Below, piece by piece: positions 54,285-63,822 of a DNA stretch of 64,000 nt. The translations under genes were made by a program, and so were the position numbers. Position 1 is the stretch's first letter. Each line of letters starts with the position of its first letter. Where the stretch lies: the NCBI GenBank assembly GCA_031550085.1, contig JAVBOY010000002.1, positions 1-64,000 of the forward strand, read 5' to 3'. The notes below the pieces were generated by a model. It was not told the origin of the DNA, ran no database searches, and was given only the letters and a program-made list of their open reading frames with translations. This stretch comes from UBA4417 sp031550085 (GTDB taxonomy: Bacteria > Bacteroidota > Bacteroidia > Bacteroidales > UBA4417).

Positions 54285-54945
54285 TGCAAAACGTTTAAGT
54301 TTATATTCAATCTAACTCGGTTAAATCAACGGCAAAGGTAGGAATTTGTCGGATATTTTTTTGTTTTTGGTTAAATTGATGGGGAAACTGGGGAAATTGG
54401 GGAAGTCGGGGAAATTGGGGCCGGAATTACGAATGAGTTTTTAGTAAACAAGTTGACGGGTAAACGAGGTTTAGTTGCAGAAAGAAGAAAGCAGCAGGCA
54501 GAAAGGATTTCATTAATTGAAAATGGAAAATTGAGAGTTGAAAATGAATGTTTTTCAATAAACAATTCAACAACTCAACGATTCAACCAATAATGATGAA
54601 TTCCGCGTCATTTCGACTGGAGCGAAATGGAGAAATCCCTTTCCTCCCATTAAATTAAGAATGAAGAATTAAAAGTGAAAATTTGAATTTTATCAATAAA
54701 CAATTCTACAAACTACCCACGCTTCACAAATAAACAATTAAACAGTTCAACAATTAAACAATTAAACTGACATTTCACCCTATGCGATTAAAACAGTTTA
54801 TTATTAGATTGATTTATCGTATTCAATAAAAATAAAATACCAACCATTTCCCCGGCTTTCCCATTTTCCCCGGTTTTACCCAATTCACAACAAACAGTTC
54901 AACACTTCAACAATTAAACAGTTCAACAAATGCCCATTTCATCGT
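54285..54945. repeat. Gene-free stretch of dispersed word-like repeats
   Basis: The 660 bp before mutA hold no gene. They contain GGGGAAACTGGGGAAATTGG runs, CAGAAAGAAGAAAGCAGCAG, ATTGAAAATGGAAAATTGAG, the CATTTCGACTGGAGCGAAAT segment and AACAATTAAACAGTTCAACA words, the same vocabulary as at 5952-6684. A segment around 54780-54840 resembles the reverse complement of the 115-bp direct repeat core. Confidence 0.7.
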
Positions 54946-55704
54946 TTACCCTTTATTTGAAGGTTTCAGGCGGCGGGTTAATCCGGTACCGAATATAAAA
55001 TCGCTCAGTTCGGTGTTGTCGGTATGGAGAACGTTGTGCTGGTCGCCTTCCCACCAGATTTTGCCGTTGTAAAGGAAGTATATTTTCTCGCCGATTTCCA
55101 GCACGGAATTCATATCGTGGGTTACTACCACCGTAGTCATGTTAAACTCGTGGGTCAACTCGTGGATGAGGGCGTCGATTAAGGCCGAGGTCAGCGGATC
55201 CAGACCGGAGTTGGGTTCGTCGCAGAACAGGTATTTGGGATTCATGGCAATGGCGCGGGCAATGGCGACGCGTTTTTTCATGCCGCCGCTCAATTCGGAG
55301 GGATAGAGTTTGTTTGCGTTCTCGAGGTTGACACGTTGCAGGCACCAGTTGGCTCGGTCGCGCTTTTCGGCCGGGCTCATTTTTGAAAACATGGTGAGGG
55401 GAAATTCCACGTTTTCTTCAGCCGTCATGCTGTCGAACAAAGCGCCTCCCTGAAACAGCATGCCGAGTTCCTGGCGGATGACTTTCGTTTCTTCGTACGA
55501 CATTTTCGAGAATTGCCGGCCATCGTAAAGCACCTGTCCGTTATCGGGTTCCAATAGGCCTACCAGGCATTTGAGCAATACGGTTTTCCCCATGCCACTT
55601 TGCCCGATGATAAGATTGGTTTTTCCTTTGTCCAGTTGAATGCTGATGTCATCCAACACCAGCCGGTCGCCAAATTTTTTGGTAATATGTCTTGTTTCGA
55701 TCAT
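54946..55704 (-). CDS. ABC transporter ATP-binding protein, MlaF-like
   Basis: The 252-residue ATPase has Walker A GQSGMGKTVLLKCLVG, the signature SELSGGMKKRVAIARA and Walker B LFCDEPNSGLDPLT. It matches MlaF of the Mla phospholipid transport system, including the TVVVTHDMNSVLEI tail. It overlaps the permease gene by 4 nt (ATGA). With MlaE it would move lipids between the membranes and maintain outer-membrane asymmetry. Confidence 0.9.
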   Translation of the reverse strand: MIETRHITKKFGDRLVLDDISIQLDKGKTNLIIGQSGMGKTVLLKCLVGLLEPDNGQVLYDGRQFSKMSYEETKVIRQELGMLFQGGALFDSMTAEENVEFPLTMFSKMSPAEKRDRANWCLQRVNLENANKLYPSELSGGMKKRVAIARAIAMNPKYLFCDEPNSGLDPLTSALIDALIHELTHEFNMTTVVVTHDMNSVLEIGEKIYFLYNGKIWWEGDQHNVLHTDNTELSDFIFGTGLTRRLKPSNKG

Positions 55705-56441
55705 GCCAACAAAATTTGGGTAAGAATCAGGTTTGAAAAGATGACCGCAATACTACTCCAAACAACGCCTTTGGTGCTGGCCTCGCCGACTTCCAATGCG
55801 CCGCCGCTGGTGTAAAATCCGTGGTAAGCGGATACGGATGTGACGATAAACGCAAAGACCACGGTTTTAATGAGGGCATACCAGATGTCGTACATTTTGA
55901 AAAAGGCTTGCACGCCATATACAAACACTTCGGAAGATACCGTATGGGTGGCCGTTCCGGCAAACCATCCTCCGCCAATGCCCAATACCATGCTCATCAT
56001 GATTAAAAAAGGAAAAATCAGGATGGCGGCTACAATTTTAGGTAGAATCAAGTAAGAGGCGGGATTGATTCCCATGATTTCCAGGGCATCCACTTGCTCG
56101 GTCACGCGCATGGTGCCGAGTTCGGAGGCGATTCGGGAACCGACTTTCCCGCAAAGGATGAGGCTGATGATGGTGGGCGAAAATTCGAGGACGATGGATT
56201 GGCGTGTGGCAAATCCCACAGTATACAGGGGAATCAACGGACCATCGATTTGAAACGCAGTTTGGATACAAACCACGGCGCCCATAAAAACCGAAATAAT
56301 CGCCACAATGGCGATGGATTGCATGCCGATGTGATCGATTTCAAGCAATATTTGCCTGCGATAGATTGATTTTTTTTCAGGTTGTTTAAATACCTGCTTC
56401 ATCAAAATCAAATATCGGCCAATATGGTAGAAAATCTTCAT
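55701..56441 (-). CDS. ABC transporter permease, MlaE-like
   Basis: The 246-residue protein has about five transmembrane helices and the MlaE family segments VVCIQTAFQI, ELGTMRVTEQVDALEIMGIN and VFAFIVTSVSAYHGF. ATG 56441 is chosen because KIFYHIGRYLILMKQVF is the usual family start, seven codons inside the open frame. The gene precedes mlaF with a 4-nt overlap. An MlaD (MCE) gene usually follows, but none is present here: the next sequence is repeat-rich. Confidence 0.88.
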   Translation of the reverse strand: MKIFYHIGRYLILMKQVFKQPEKKSIYRRQILLEIDHIGMQSIAIVAIISVFMGAVVCIQTAFQIDGPLIPLYTVGFATRQSIVLEFSPTIISLILCGKVGSRIASELGTMRVTEQVDALEIMGINPASYLILPKIVAAILIFPFLIMMSMVLGIGGGWFAGTATHTVSSEVFVYGVQAFFKMYDIWYALIKTVVFAFIVTSVSAYHGFYTSGGALEVGEASTKGVVWSSIAVIFSNLILTQILLA

Positions 56442-56510
56442 CGGTAACAATAATTCTTGCAAATTTGCGTATTTTTTTAACTCCGTGATCCTAAAATTGT
56501 TTTCTTTTTT

Positions 56511-56702
56511 ATGGGCGACTTTCTTATAAATAGATTAAAACATTGGTTTTCAATAAAAAACGCTTTTGTTCTCCTTTTATTATTTTCCCTGGTGTTGGGA
56601 GGGTGTATTTCATCGAATAAAAGCAAGGGGATCCAACACAAAAAACCTTTGAATTCGAGCAGCAACCACCGTAAAATCAATAGAGACTGCGGTTGCAGTT
56701 AA
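56511..56702 (+). CDS. Small putative lipoprotein
   Basis: The 63-residue frame has a hydrophobic N-terminus (FVLLLLFSLVLGGC) with a lipobox LGGC, a basic middle and a C-terminal DCGCS. It is divergent from mlaE and starts 69 nt from it. No promoter box is obvious. The lipobox and the paired cysteines favour a real gene, but no family is recognised. Confidence 0.5.
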   Translation: MGDFLINRLKHWFSIKNAFVLLLLFSLVLGGCISSNKSKGIQHKKPLNSSSNHRKINRDCGCS

Positions 56703-56846
56703 TTTCGGCGTATCTTCCTTTCCATCCGGGCGAAATTACTTGCATTACTTGAGGTCGTGCCTGATGTTTTAGCGATAGCCTCGTTATTATATTTACCGGC
56801 ATAAACCGGTTTTTCCAATTATAAAATGTACTTGCCACCCAAAAAC

Positions 56847-56875
56847 AAAGAGGCTCCCGCTCCGGAAGCCTCTTT
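56847..56875 (-). terminator. Intrinsic terminator of floA
   Basis: AAAGAGGCT (56847-56855) and AGCCTCTTT (56867-56875) form an exact stem. On the minus strand T-rich sequence follows (GTTTTTG). It lies about 30 nt past the floA stop. Confidence 0.85.
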
Positions 56876-56904
56876 TGCTTGTGCAAGAGATTTTAACCAC
56901 TTGC

Positions 56905-57906
56905 TTAATGGGATGTCAAATCCGTTCCTTTGGGATTTTGTTGTTTCGGATGCGGATCGGCAATGGATTCGCGCATTTTGGTATCGGCCTGGATGTTTTG
57001 GAATTTGTAGTAATCCATCACACCCAAATTTCCGTTGCGGAATGCATCAGCCAGTGCCTTAGGAATTTCAGCTTCAGCCAAAATAACCTGGGCGCGGGCT
57101 TCCTGCGCTTTGGCCTTCATTTCTTGTTCTACAGCTATCGCCATGGCGCGGCGTTCTTCCGCTTTGGCCTGGGCAATGTTCTTATCGGCATTGGCCTGAT
57201 CTATTTGCAAATAAGCGCCGATGTTTTTACCCACATCGATATCGGCAATGTCAATGGAAAGCAACTCGAAAGCGGTCCCGTTATCCAATCCTTTGGATAA
57301 CACCAACTTCGAAATCGAATCCGGATTTTCCAACACCGCTTTATGCGAATTTGCCGAACCGATCGAGGAAACGATGCCTTCGCCGACCCGTGCCAGAATG
57401 GTTTCTTCACCGGCTCCCCCTACCAACTGCTTGATGTTGGCGCGAACCGTAACACGGGCTTTCGCAATCAACTGGATCCCGTCTTTTGCAACAGCAGCAA
57501 CCGGCGGTGTATCAATGACTTTGGGATTTACTGACATCTGTACGGCTTGAAATACATCGCGACCGGCCAAATCAATAGCTGTGGCAGCTTTAAAATCAAG
57601 CGAAATATTTGCCTTATCGGCTGATATCAAGGCATTCACAACCGATTTCACATGGCCGCCTGCCAGATAATGCGCTTCCAATTGATCGCGCGAAAGCGAA
57701 ATTCCTGCTTTGGTGGCATTGATCATGGCCGTAACGATGACCGAAGGCGGAACTTTACGCCAACGCATAAAAATAAGTTGAACAAGCGACACGCGAACGC
57801 CCGACAACAAAGCCGTAAACCAAAGGCCTACGGGAACAAAATAAAGAATAATCCACAGCGCAATAAGTGAAACTACTCCAATAATAATAAATCCGGCTGG
57901 TTGCAT
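56905..57906 (-). CDS. floA: Flotillin-like protein FloA
   Basis: The 333-residue protein has two N-terminal hydrophobic segments (about 5-40) and then the SPFH-like FloA (UPF0365) domain. That domain has RWRKVPPSVIVTAMINATKA, NISLDFKAATAIDLAGRDVF and the coiled AQAKAEERRAMAIAVEQEMK. Flotillins organise membrane microdomains. It follows an NfeD gene by 4 nt, the classic nfeD-floA pair. Confidence 0.94.
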   Translation of the reverse strand: MQPAGFIIIGVVSLIALWIILYFVPVGLWFTALLSGVRVSLVQLIFMRWRKVPPSVIVTAMINATKAGISLSRDQLEAHYLAGGHVKSVVNALISADKANISLDFKAATAIDLAGRDVFQAVQMSVNPKVIDTPPVAAVAKDGIQLIAKARVTVRANIKQLVGGAGEETILARVGEGIVSSIGSANSHKAVLENPDSISKLVLSKGLDNGTAFELLSIDIADIDVGKNIGAYLQIDQANADKNIAQAKAEERRAMAIAVEQEMKAKAQEARAQVILAEAEIPKALADAFRNGNLGVMDYYKFQNIQADTKMRESIADPHPKQQNPKGTDLTSH

Positions 57907-57910
57907 AAAT

Positions 57911-58378
57911 TTATGATTTTAGTTTTACAAATATTTTATGGTCTGAAATTTCAATAATCTCGATTTCACGTTGCTGGTCGATAAAGTCGCCATAGGTTTG
58001 TACTTCCACCATTTCATCTTCGAATTGAGCCTTGCCTGCGGGAGCCAAACGTGAAATACTTAATCCGGTATCACCGACTTTCAACTTGTCGGTATCAATC
58101 ACATTTACTTTGCCGTCGAGCACGGTTTTTACCGACATACGTTTCCAGGTGCCGGACCGGAAAGCCAGCCAAACGGTCAATACGGCTAAAACAATCGTTG
58201 ACCCGAGCACTATGTGACCGGCTGTGGATCCGTAAACCGAATATGCTTGCCAGATAGCCACTCCCAATGCCGAAAAGCCCAAAATACCGACTACCGTGGA
58301 ACCGGGAATTACCAACACTTCCAGCAGCAAACATAGCAAACCGACCAGAATCAACAATATTATTAAAGTCAATGACAT
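57911..58378 (-). CDS. NfeD-family protein
   Basis: The 155-residue protein has three to four N-terminal hydrophobic segments (about 2-24, 26-48 and 52-70) and a C-terminal OB-like beta domain (GDTGLSISRLAPAGKAQFED), the pattern of short NfeD proteins. These act with flotillins such as FloA at the membrane. The gene precedes floA by 4 nt. Confidence 0.9.
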   Translation of the reverse strand: MSLTLIILLILVGLLCLLLEVLVIPGSTVVGILGFSALGVAIWQAYSVYGSTAGHIVLGSTIVLAVLTVWLAFRSGTWKRMSVKTVLDGKVNVIDTDKLKVGDTGLSISRLAPAGKAQFEDEMVEVQTYGDFIDQQREIEIIEISDHKIFVKLKS

Positions 58379-58519
58379 CGTAAAAAGATATTTTAAAGTG
58401 CTAAAGTAGTACTTTTTTCAAGCAACTCACTTTTTTTGACTTCAAAAAAATTAACTTTGGCGCCTATTTTCTGTTTATATCACAATTAGAGATATTCACT
58501 ATTTTTCTATTTCAACCGT

Positions 58520-59800
58520 ATGGAACTCTGGATCGTTTTGGTTTTCGTTTTAGGCTACGCTGCTATTGCCTTCGAACATTGGATAAAAATAAACAAAGCT
58601 GCTTCGGCATTGATTGCCGCCATTTTTTGCTGGGCCATTTATATTTTATCCGTCCCGCAAAGCAATACAAGTATTGACGGTGTGTTGGGACAGCTGATCG
58701 CCCATCTGGGCGATATCTCCAGTATCCTGGTTTTCTTGCTTGGCGCCATGACCATTGTGGAATTGGTCGACCTGCATAATGGCTTCCAGATCGTTACTTC
58801 CAAAATAAAGGCTACCAGCAAACGAAGGCTGTTGTGGATCGTCAGTATCCTCACGTTTCTGCTTTCGTCGGTATTGGACAACTTGACGACCACCATCGTG
58901 CTGATTTCGTTGCTGCGGAAATTGGTTTCAGACAAAAACGACCGCCTATTATTTGCGAGCATGGTAGTTATTGCAGCGAATGCGGGAGGAGCCTGGACGG
59001 TGATCGGCGATGTAACCACCACCATGCTTTGGATCGGCAAACAAATTTCGACCGTAAACATCATGCTGCATATGTTTATTCCGTCTGTGATCTGTTTGGT
59101 CGTTCCGCTCACAGCCGTTTCGTTCACGTTGAAAGGAAATGTTGCAACGCCAGAAAAAGCTTTGGTTCCGGATAGCCGGAAAATTTCCACCCGGCGGAGC
59201 AATACGGTGTTCTTTATCGGAATCGGAGCATTACTCTTTGTACCTATTTTCAAAAGCATTACCCATCTGCATCCGTTTATGGGAATTTTACTGGGGATGA
59301 GCCTTTTGTGGATTTACACGGAATTAAGCTACCGCAACGAATCGCAGGATTTCCGGGAACATTTTGGAATCACCCATGCATTGCGCCGTGTGGAATTGTC
59401 GAGTATTTTATTCTTTTTAGGAATTCTGCTTTGCATTGCCTGTTTGGAAAGCACTGAAATTTTAAGGCATACCGCCGAATGGCTGGACAAAACCGTTCAC
59501 AATCAAAATATGATCGTGATGACTATTGGGCTGGCATCGGCTATTATCGATAACGTGCCGTTGGTTGCCGCAGCGCAAGGCATGTATTCTTTCCCGATGG
59601 ACCATTATTTCTGGCTGTTTTTGGCTTATTGCGCCGGAACAGGCGGTTCCATCCTGATTATCGGGTCGGCAGCCGGAGTTGCCGCCATGGGTATGGAGAA
59701 AATCAATTTTATGTGGTATTTGAAAAAAATCAGCTTTTACGCCCTGCTGGGCTATTTTGCCGGCGCTTTTGCCTATATCGGGCTTTCGATGTTGTTTTAG
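58520..59800 (+). CDS. nhaD: Sodium:proton antiporter NhaD
   Basis: The 426-residue membrane protein has about ten to twelve helices and NhaD-type segments: LFLLGAMTIVELVD-like (read VFLLGAMTIVELVD), SVLDNLTTTIVLISLL, NAGGAWTVIGDVTTTMLWI and AIIDNVPLVAAAQGMY. It belongs to the ion-transporter superfamily with ArsB. NhaD exports Na+ or Li+ in exchange for protons. A TAACTTTG box lies 60 nt upstream (58452-58459). Confidence 0.9.
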   Translation: MELWIVLVFVLGYAAIAFEHWIKINKAASALIAAIFCWAIYILSVPQSNTSIDGVLGQLIAHLGDISSILVFLLGAMTIVELVDLHNGFQIVTSKIKATSKRRLLWIVSILTFLLSSVLDNLTTTIVLISLLRKLVSDKNDRLLFASMVVIAANAGGAWTVIGDVTTTMLWIGKQISTVNIMLHMFIPSVICLVVPLTAVSFTLKGNVATPEKALVPDSRKISTRRSNTVFFIGIGALLFVPIFKSITHLHPFMGILLGMSLLWIYTELSYRNESQDFREHFGITHALRRVELSSILFFLGILLCIACLESTEILRHTAEWLDKTVHNQNMIVMTIGLASAIIDNVPLVAAAQGMYSFPMDHYFWLFLAYCAGTGGSILIIGSAAGVAAMGMEKINFMWYLKKISFYALLGYFAGAFAYIGLSMLF

Positions 59801-59818
59801 CGGAAATAAAAAAGCACT

Positions 59819-59827
59819 TACTTTTGC
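59819..59827 (+). promoter_or_regulatory. -7 box of rfbD
   Basis: TACTTTTGC matches TAnnTTTGY exactly and lies 18 nt upstream of the ATG at 59846. It shows rfbD can be transcribed independently of nhaD. Confidence 0.6.
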
Positions 59828-59845
59828 CTTACAAAAAATAGATTT

Positions 59846-60697
59846 ATGAACTTTTTGGTTACCGGTAGCCAGGGCCAGTTAGGCCGCGAATTGCAGAGAT
59901 TGGCGCCCCGATTTCCGCAACATTCGTTTGTATTTACCGATGTGAGCGAGTTGGACATCACCTGCGAAGCAGACGTTCAGGCTTTTTTTTCGGAACAAAC
60001 ATTCGACGTCCTTCTCAACTGTGCGGCCTATACTGCTGTTGACAAGGCCGAAACCGAACGGGAAGCGGCTTTTAAAATCAATGTCGTGGGTGTCCGGAAC
60101 CTGGCCCAGGCGGCAGCACAACACAACTGCCTGCTGATTCACATCTCAACAGATTATGTATTCGATGGAGCTCATTCTAAACCCTATACCGAATCGGACC
60201 TTACCCATCCCATGGGCTATTACGGATTGACCAAGCTGGAAGGGGAAAAAGCCGTGCTTGAACAGGGGCCGTGCGCAGTGATTCTCCGTACTTCGTGGTT
60301 GTATTCTTCGTTCGGGAGTAATTTTGTAAAAACCATCACCCAAAACGCCCGGGAACGGGGTGTATTGAAGGTCGTTTTCGATCAAATCGGATGCCCCACT
60401 TATGCAGGCGATTTGGCGGAAGTAATTTTGCATATTGCTCAAAACTACAACCGGAATGCCTGTGAAATCTACCATTATACCAATGAAGGCGTGGCTTCGT
60501 GGTACGATTTTGCGTTTGAAATCGTTTCGTTGCAAAACATTCCCTGTACACTGACACCCGTTACCACCGGGGAATACCCGACACCTGCCGAGCGGCCGCA
60601 TTACAGCGTTTTCGACAAATCGAAAATCAAAACCGACTTTGGAATCCGGATTCCGCATTGGCGCGAAAGCCTAAAGAAATGCCTTTCTGGAGAATAA
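59846..60697 (+). CDS. rfbD: dTDP-4-dehydrorhamnose reductase
   Basis: The 283-residue SDR enzyme has VTGSQGQLGREL (NADPH loop), LNCAAYTAVDKAE, HISTDYVFDG, the catalytic Tyr/Lys in MGYYGLTKLEGE and ILRTSWLYSSFG. All are diagnostic of RfbD/RmlD, which makes dTDP-L-rhamnose. The other rml genes are not nearby. Confidence 0.94.
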   Translation: MNFLVTGSQGQLGRELQRLAPRFPQHSFVFTDVSELDITCEADVQAFFSEQTFDVLLNCAAYTAVDKAETEREAAFKINVVGVRNLAQAAAQHNCLLIHISTDYVFDGAHSKPYTESDLTHPMGYYGLTKLEGEKAVLEQGPCAVILRTSWLYSSFGSNFVKTITQNARERGVLKVVFDQIGCPTYAGDLAEVILHIAQNYNRNACEIYHYTNEGVASWYDFAFEIVSLQNIPCTLTPVTTGEYPTPAERPHYSVFDKSKIKTDFGIRIPHWRESLKKCLSGE

Positions 60698-60780
60698 TCC
60701 CGGACAAACGTGGAAAAGCGGCAAGGCGCCTCCCCGAAATAAAAAAACAGGGCTGCGTGTTCCAAATCGCACAGAATGTG

Positions 60781-60788
60781 TAATTTTG
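60781..60788 (+). promoter_or_regulatory. -7 box overlapping the 5' end of the nrnA frame
   Basis: TAATTTTG matches TAnnTTTG. It overlaps a TTG that opens the nrnA frame at 60786, so the true start must lie downstream. The next in-frame TTG is at 60798. Confidence 0.55.
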
Positions 60789-60797
60789 TGCACTATT

Positions 60798-61859
60798 TTG
60801 ATTGACCAATTCGTTTACCCATTGAACCTGAACCCTACCTCTATTACCCGGCTGAAACAATTGTGGGAAGAATCTTCCGACACATTGATTGTAACGCATT
60901 ACAATCCCGACGGGGATGCGATCGGTTCGGCGCTGGCCCTGTTTCATTTATTGACCAACATGGGAAAATCGGCAAAAGTGATGATCCCCAATGAATTACC
61001 GGACTTTTTAAAATGGTTGCCCGGAAGCGAACAGGTATTTGTTTATCAGCAAGATCCCAATCAGGGGGATGTGTTGCTGGAAAATGCCGAGGTGATTGTT
61101 TGCCTGGATTTCAATACGTTTTCACGGGTAAAACTTTTCACTGAAAAACTGGCCTCGGCAAAAGGAAAACGGGTGTTGATCGATCACCACACCCAACCGG
61201 ACCGGGATTTTGAAGTGATTTTTTCGGAAATAGAGGTTTCATCTACTTCCGAATTGCTGTATGATCTTATTAAAAAGGCGGATTTATTGTCCTTTACCGA
61301 TCAAAACTTTGCTTATTGTATTTACGTGGGCGTAATGACCGATACGGGGTCTTACAGTTTTTCGTGCAACCGCCCTGACACTTATCATATTACAGCAGAA
61401 CTGCTTCATTTGGGAGTGGATGCGGAAAAAGCGCACCGCCTGGTTTACGATACGTATACCGAGCAACGCATGCGGCTGCTGGGCTTTTGCCTGAGCGAAC
61501 GCCTCAAAGTGTTTCCCGAATACAGTACGGCTTACATTTGGCTGACGAAGGAGGATCTGAATAAATTCAATTACCAGCAAGGGGACACGGAAGGCATTGT
61601 AAATTACGCCCTGAGTATCCAGAATATTACCATGGGAGCTTTGTTCACCGAACGGGACGACCGCATCCGGATTTCCCTGCGCTCGAAAGGAGAGTTTTCG
61701 GTCAATGAGCTGGCACGCATTCATTTCCAAGGAGGCGGCCATAAAAATGCGGCCGGAGCGGATTCCAATCTGACCATGCATGAAACCTTGCAAAAATTTG
61801 AGGGGTTATTGGAGGGGTATCAGTCGGACTTAGAAAAAAATCGAATAAATACGTTATGA
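60798..61859 (+). CDS. DHH-family phosphoesterase, NrnA-like
   Basis: The protein is about 353 residues. It has the DHH domain (THYNPDGDAIGSAL, VCLDFNTFSR, IDHHTQPD) and the DHHA1 domain (FQGGGHKNAAGA). NrnA-type enzymes degrade short oligoribonucleotides and 3'-phosphoadenosine 5'-phosphate. The start is uncertain: no ATG fits, and the promoter box overlaps the first TTG, so TTG 60798 is proposed. That would leave a very short or no leader. The following gene overlaps by 4 nt. Confidence 0.85.
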   Translation: MIDQFVYPLNLNPTSITRLKQLWEESSDTLIVTHYNPDGDAIGSALALFHLLTNMGKSAKVMIPNELPDFLKWLPGSEQVFVYQQDPNQGDVLLENAEVIVCLDFNTFSRVKLFTEKLASAKGKRVLIDHHTQPDRDFEVIFSEIEVSSTSELLYDLIKKADLLSFTDQNFAYCIYVGVMTDTGSYSFSCNRPDTYHITAELLHLGVDAEKAHRLVYDTYTEQRMRLLGFCLSERLKVFPEYSTAYIWLTKEDLNKFNYQQGDTEGIVNYALSIQNITMGALFTERDDRIRISLRSKGEFSVNELARIHFQGGGHKNAAGADSNLTMHETLQKFEGLLEGYQSDLEKNRINTL

Positions 61860-62386
61860 GGTTCAACGGTTGTTGGTTGGTTCTTCCGGTATTTGTTTTA
61901 TTGCTTTCCTGCAACGAGACCCAACCGCCTTCTGCCCCGCCGGAAATGCCGATGCAAGAGGTAGAAAAATCGTTGGAAACGACGAACAAAAAGGCGGTTC
62001 AAACGGAAGACCAACGCATCGACGATTTTATTCAACGGTACAAGTGGCCGGTTACAAAAACGCCGACGGGTTTGCGCTATTGGATTTACAAACAGGGAAC
62101 CGGCGAAGCGGCAACATTCGGAAAAACGGTTACGTTGAATTATGAAACGCGTCTGTTGACGAATGCGTTGATTTATTCATCGAAAGAAGACGGGCCGAAA
62201 GAGTTCAAAGTCGGTTCTGGAGGCGTTGAAGCGGGTTTGGAAGAGGTGATCCTGCTGTTACGGGTGGGTGATAAGGCGAAATTGGTGCTTCCCTCCTATC
62301 TGGCGTTCGGGAATACGGGCGACAACGACCGGATCACAGCAAAGGTCAGTTTGGTTTACGATATTGAATTAATAAAAGTGCAATAA
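61856..62386 (+). CDS. FKBP-type peptidyl-prolyl isomerase lipoprotein
   Basis: The 176-residue protein has a lipoprotein signal (FVLLLSC, Cys19) and one FKBP domain (about 75-176, with TGLRYWIYKQGTG, EAGLEEVILLLRVGDKAKLV and YLAFGN). It resembles GldI-type FKBPs linked to gliding and type IX secretion. It is co-transcribed with nrnA (ATGA overlap) and precedes a longer FKBP gene. Confidence 0.88.
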   Translation: MRFNGCWLVLPVFVLLLSCNETQPPSAPPEMPMQEVEKSLETTNKKAVQTEDQRIDDFIQRYKWPVTKTPTGLRYWIYKQGTGEAATFGKTVTLNYETRLLTNALIYSSKEDGPKEFKVGSGGVEAGLEEVILLLRVGDKAKLVLPSYLAFGNTGDNDRITAKVSLVYDIELIKVQ

Positions 62387-62420
62387 TCCATTAATAATTA
62401 TTTTTTTTAGAACCTGATTT

Positions 62421-63764
62421 ATGAATAAAAAAATCTTTATCCTTTTCGCGGTTGCTGCTTTTGCAATCGCGTCGTTTACTTCCTGCGGAAAATATCCGGG
62501 GTATAAGAAAACCGACGACGGGGTTTATTACAAATTCCACCACAAAAGCGGCGACACCTTGATGCCACGCGAAAAAAGCCTGCTGACCCTCAATATAAAA
62601 TACCACACGAAGATCAAAGGTGTTGACTCGTTGATTTTCAATTCGGCACACAACCCCACGCCTTTCGTGATCGGGTTTCATAAAACCGATGTAAAAGGGG
62701 ATATTTTCTCTGCATTGGCCCTGATGCACAAAGGAGATAGCGCCACATTTTTGTTGAATGCAGGGACTTTCTTTACAAAAACTGTGGGACAACCCACGCC
62801 TCCGGATATCGACAGCAACGGGATGATTTATTTCGACATAAAAATGCTGGATATCCAAACGCCGGAAATGTTGCAAAAGAAAGCGGACGAAGCCCGTGCG
62901 CATGAATCTGTCATTATTTCGGATTATGTAAAAGCAAACAACTTCACTTCCCAACCCGATACCAACGGAATTTACATCGTTGTAGAAAAAGAAGGAACAG
63001 GTGCAAAATTGCAAAACGGGATGATCGGTTTTGTACATTTGACGATTTCGCTTGCCAATGGCAAAGAATTGTTTTCTACGATCGAACAGCAACGCGACCC
63101 GATTCCGTTCGAATACGGAAAGCCTTTCGATACCAGAGGTTTTGGGATCATTACAACCGATATGAAAATCGGAACCAAATTGAAAGCGTTGATTCCTTCA
63201 GCCTTTGCATTTGGCGACGAAGGCCGCAGGGATATGATGAACAACGAAGTCGTTCCTGCTTTTTCACCCATCGTGTATGAAATCGAGTTGATGAGTGCAA
63301 AGACAAAAGCTGCCTACGATAAGGAATTGGCCGATAAGAAGAGCAAAGCGGAAGAAGATGCAAAAAAGGCAAAAACCGACGAGGCCGCAAAAATCAGCCA
63401 ATATGTAAAAAGCAATAATATTTCGGTGACACCGACAGCCAGCGGTTTGTATTATATTGAAACCCAAAAAGGAAGCGGCGCCAAAGCTGAAAAAGGGAAA
63501 AAAGTACAAGTCAATTACAAAGGATATTTATTTGACGGTCAAGTTTTTGACCAATCCAAAGGAAAGCCGATCGAATTTATGTTGGGCCAAGGTAGCGTCA
63601 TTCGGGGTTGGGATGAAGCCATTTCCATGATGTCCGAAGGCGGAAAGGCCAAATTGATTATTCCTTCTGCATTGGCTTATGGCCCTGATGGTTCCCCGGG
63701 ATCGCTCATTACACCCTACTGTCCGCTGGTTTTTGAAGTGGAACTGGTTAAGGTTGTACAATAA
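62421..63764 (+). CDS. FKBP-type peptidyl-prolyl isomerase lipoprotein, multi-domain
   Basis: The 447-residue protein has a lipoprotein signal (SFTSCGKY, Cys18), an N-terminal FKBP-like region (about 25-150), a second FKBP-like domain (about 170-290) and a charged helix (about 295-330, rich in K, A and E). A canonical C-terminal FKBP domain follows (about 335-447, with GLYYIETQKGSG, VQVNYKGYLFDGQVFDQSKG and GWDEAISMMSEGGKAKLIIP). Only the last domain looks fully conserved. It probably folds exported proteins in the periplasm. It follows the shorter FKBP gene by 34 nt. Confidence 0.88.
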   Translation: MNKKIFILFAVAAFAIASFTSCGKYPGYKKTDDGVYYKFHHKSGDTLMPREKSLLTLNIKYHTKIKGVDSLIFNSAHNPTPFVIGFHKTDVKGDIFSALALMHKGDSATFLLNAGTFFTKTVGQPTPPDIDSNGMIYFDIKMLDIQTPEMLQKKADEARAHESVIISDYVKANNFTSQPDTNGIYIVVEKEGTGAKLQNGMIGFVHLTISLANGKELFSTIEQQRDPIPFEYGKPFDTRGFGIITTDMKIGTKLKALIPSAFAFGDEGRRDMMNNEVVPAFSPIVYEIELMSAKTKAAYDKELADKKSKAEEDAKKAKTDEAAKISQYVKSNNISVTPTASGLYYIETQKGSGAKAEKGKKVQVNYKGYLFDGQVFDQSKGKPIEFMLGQGSVIRGWDEAISMMSEGGKAKLIIPSALAYGPDGSPGSLITPYCPLVFEVELVKVVQ

Positions 63765-63822
63765 TTAAGACGTTCTAAAAAATTAGGTCCGGAAAGGATC
63801 GCTATTTTTACCTTGTATTTTT

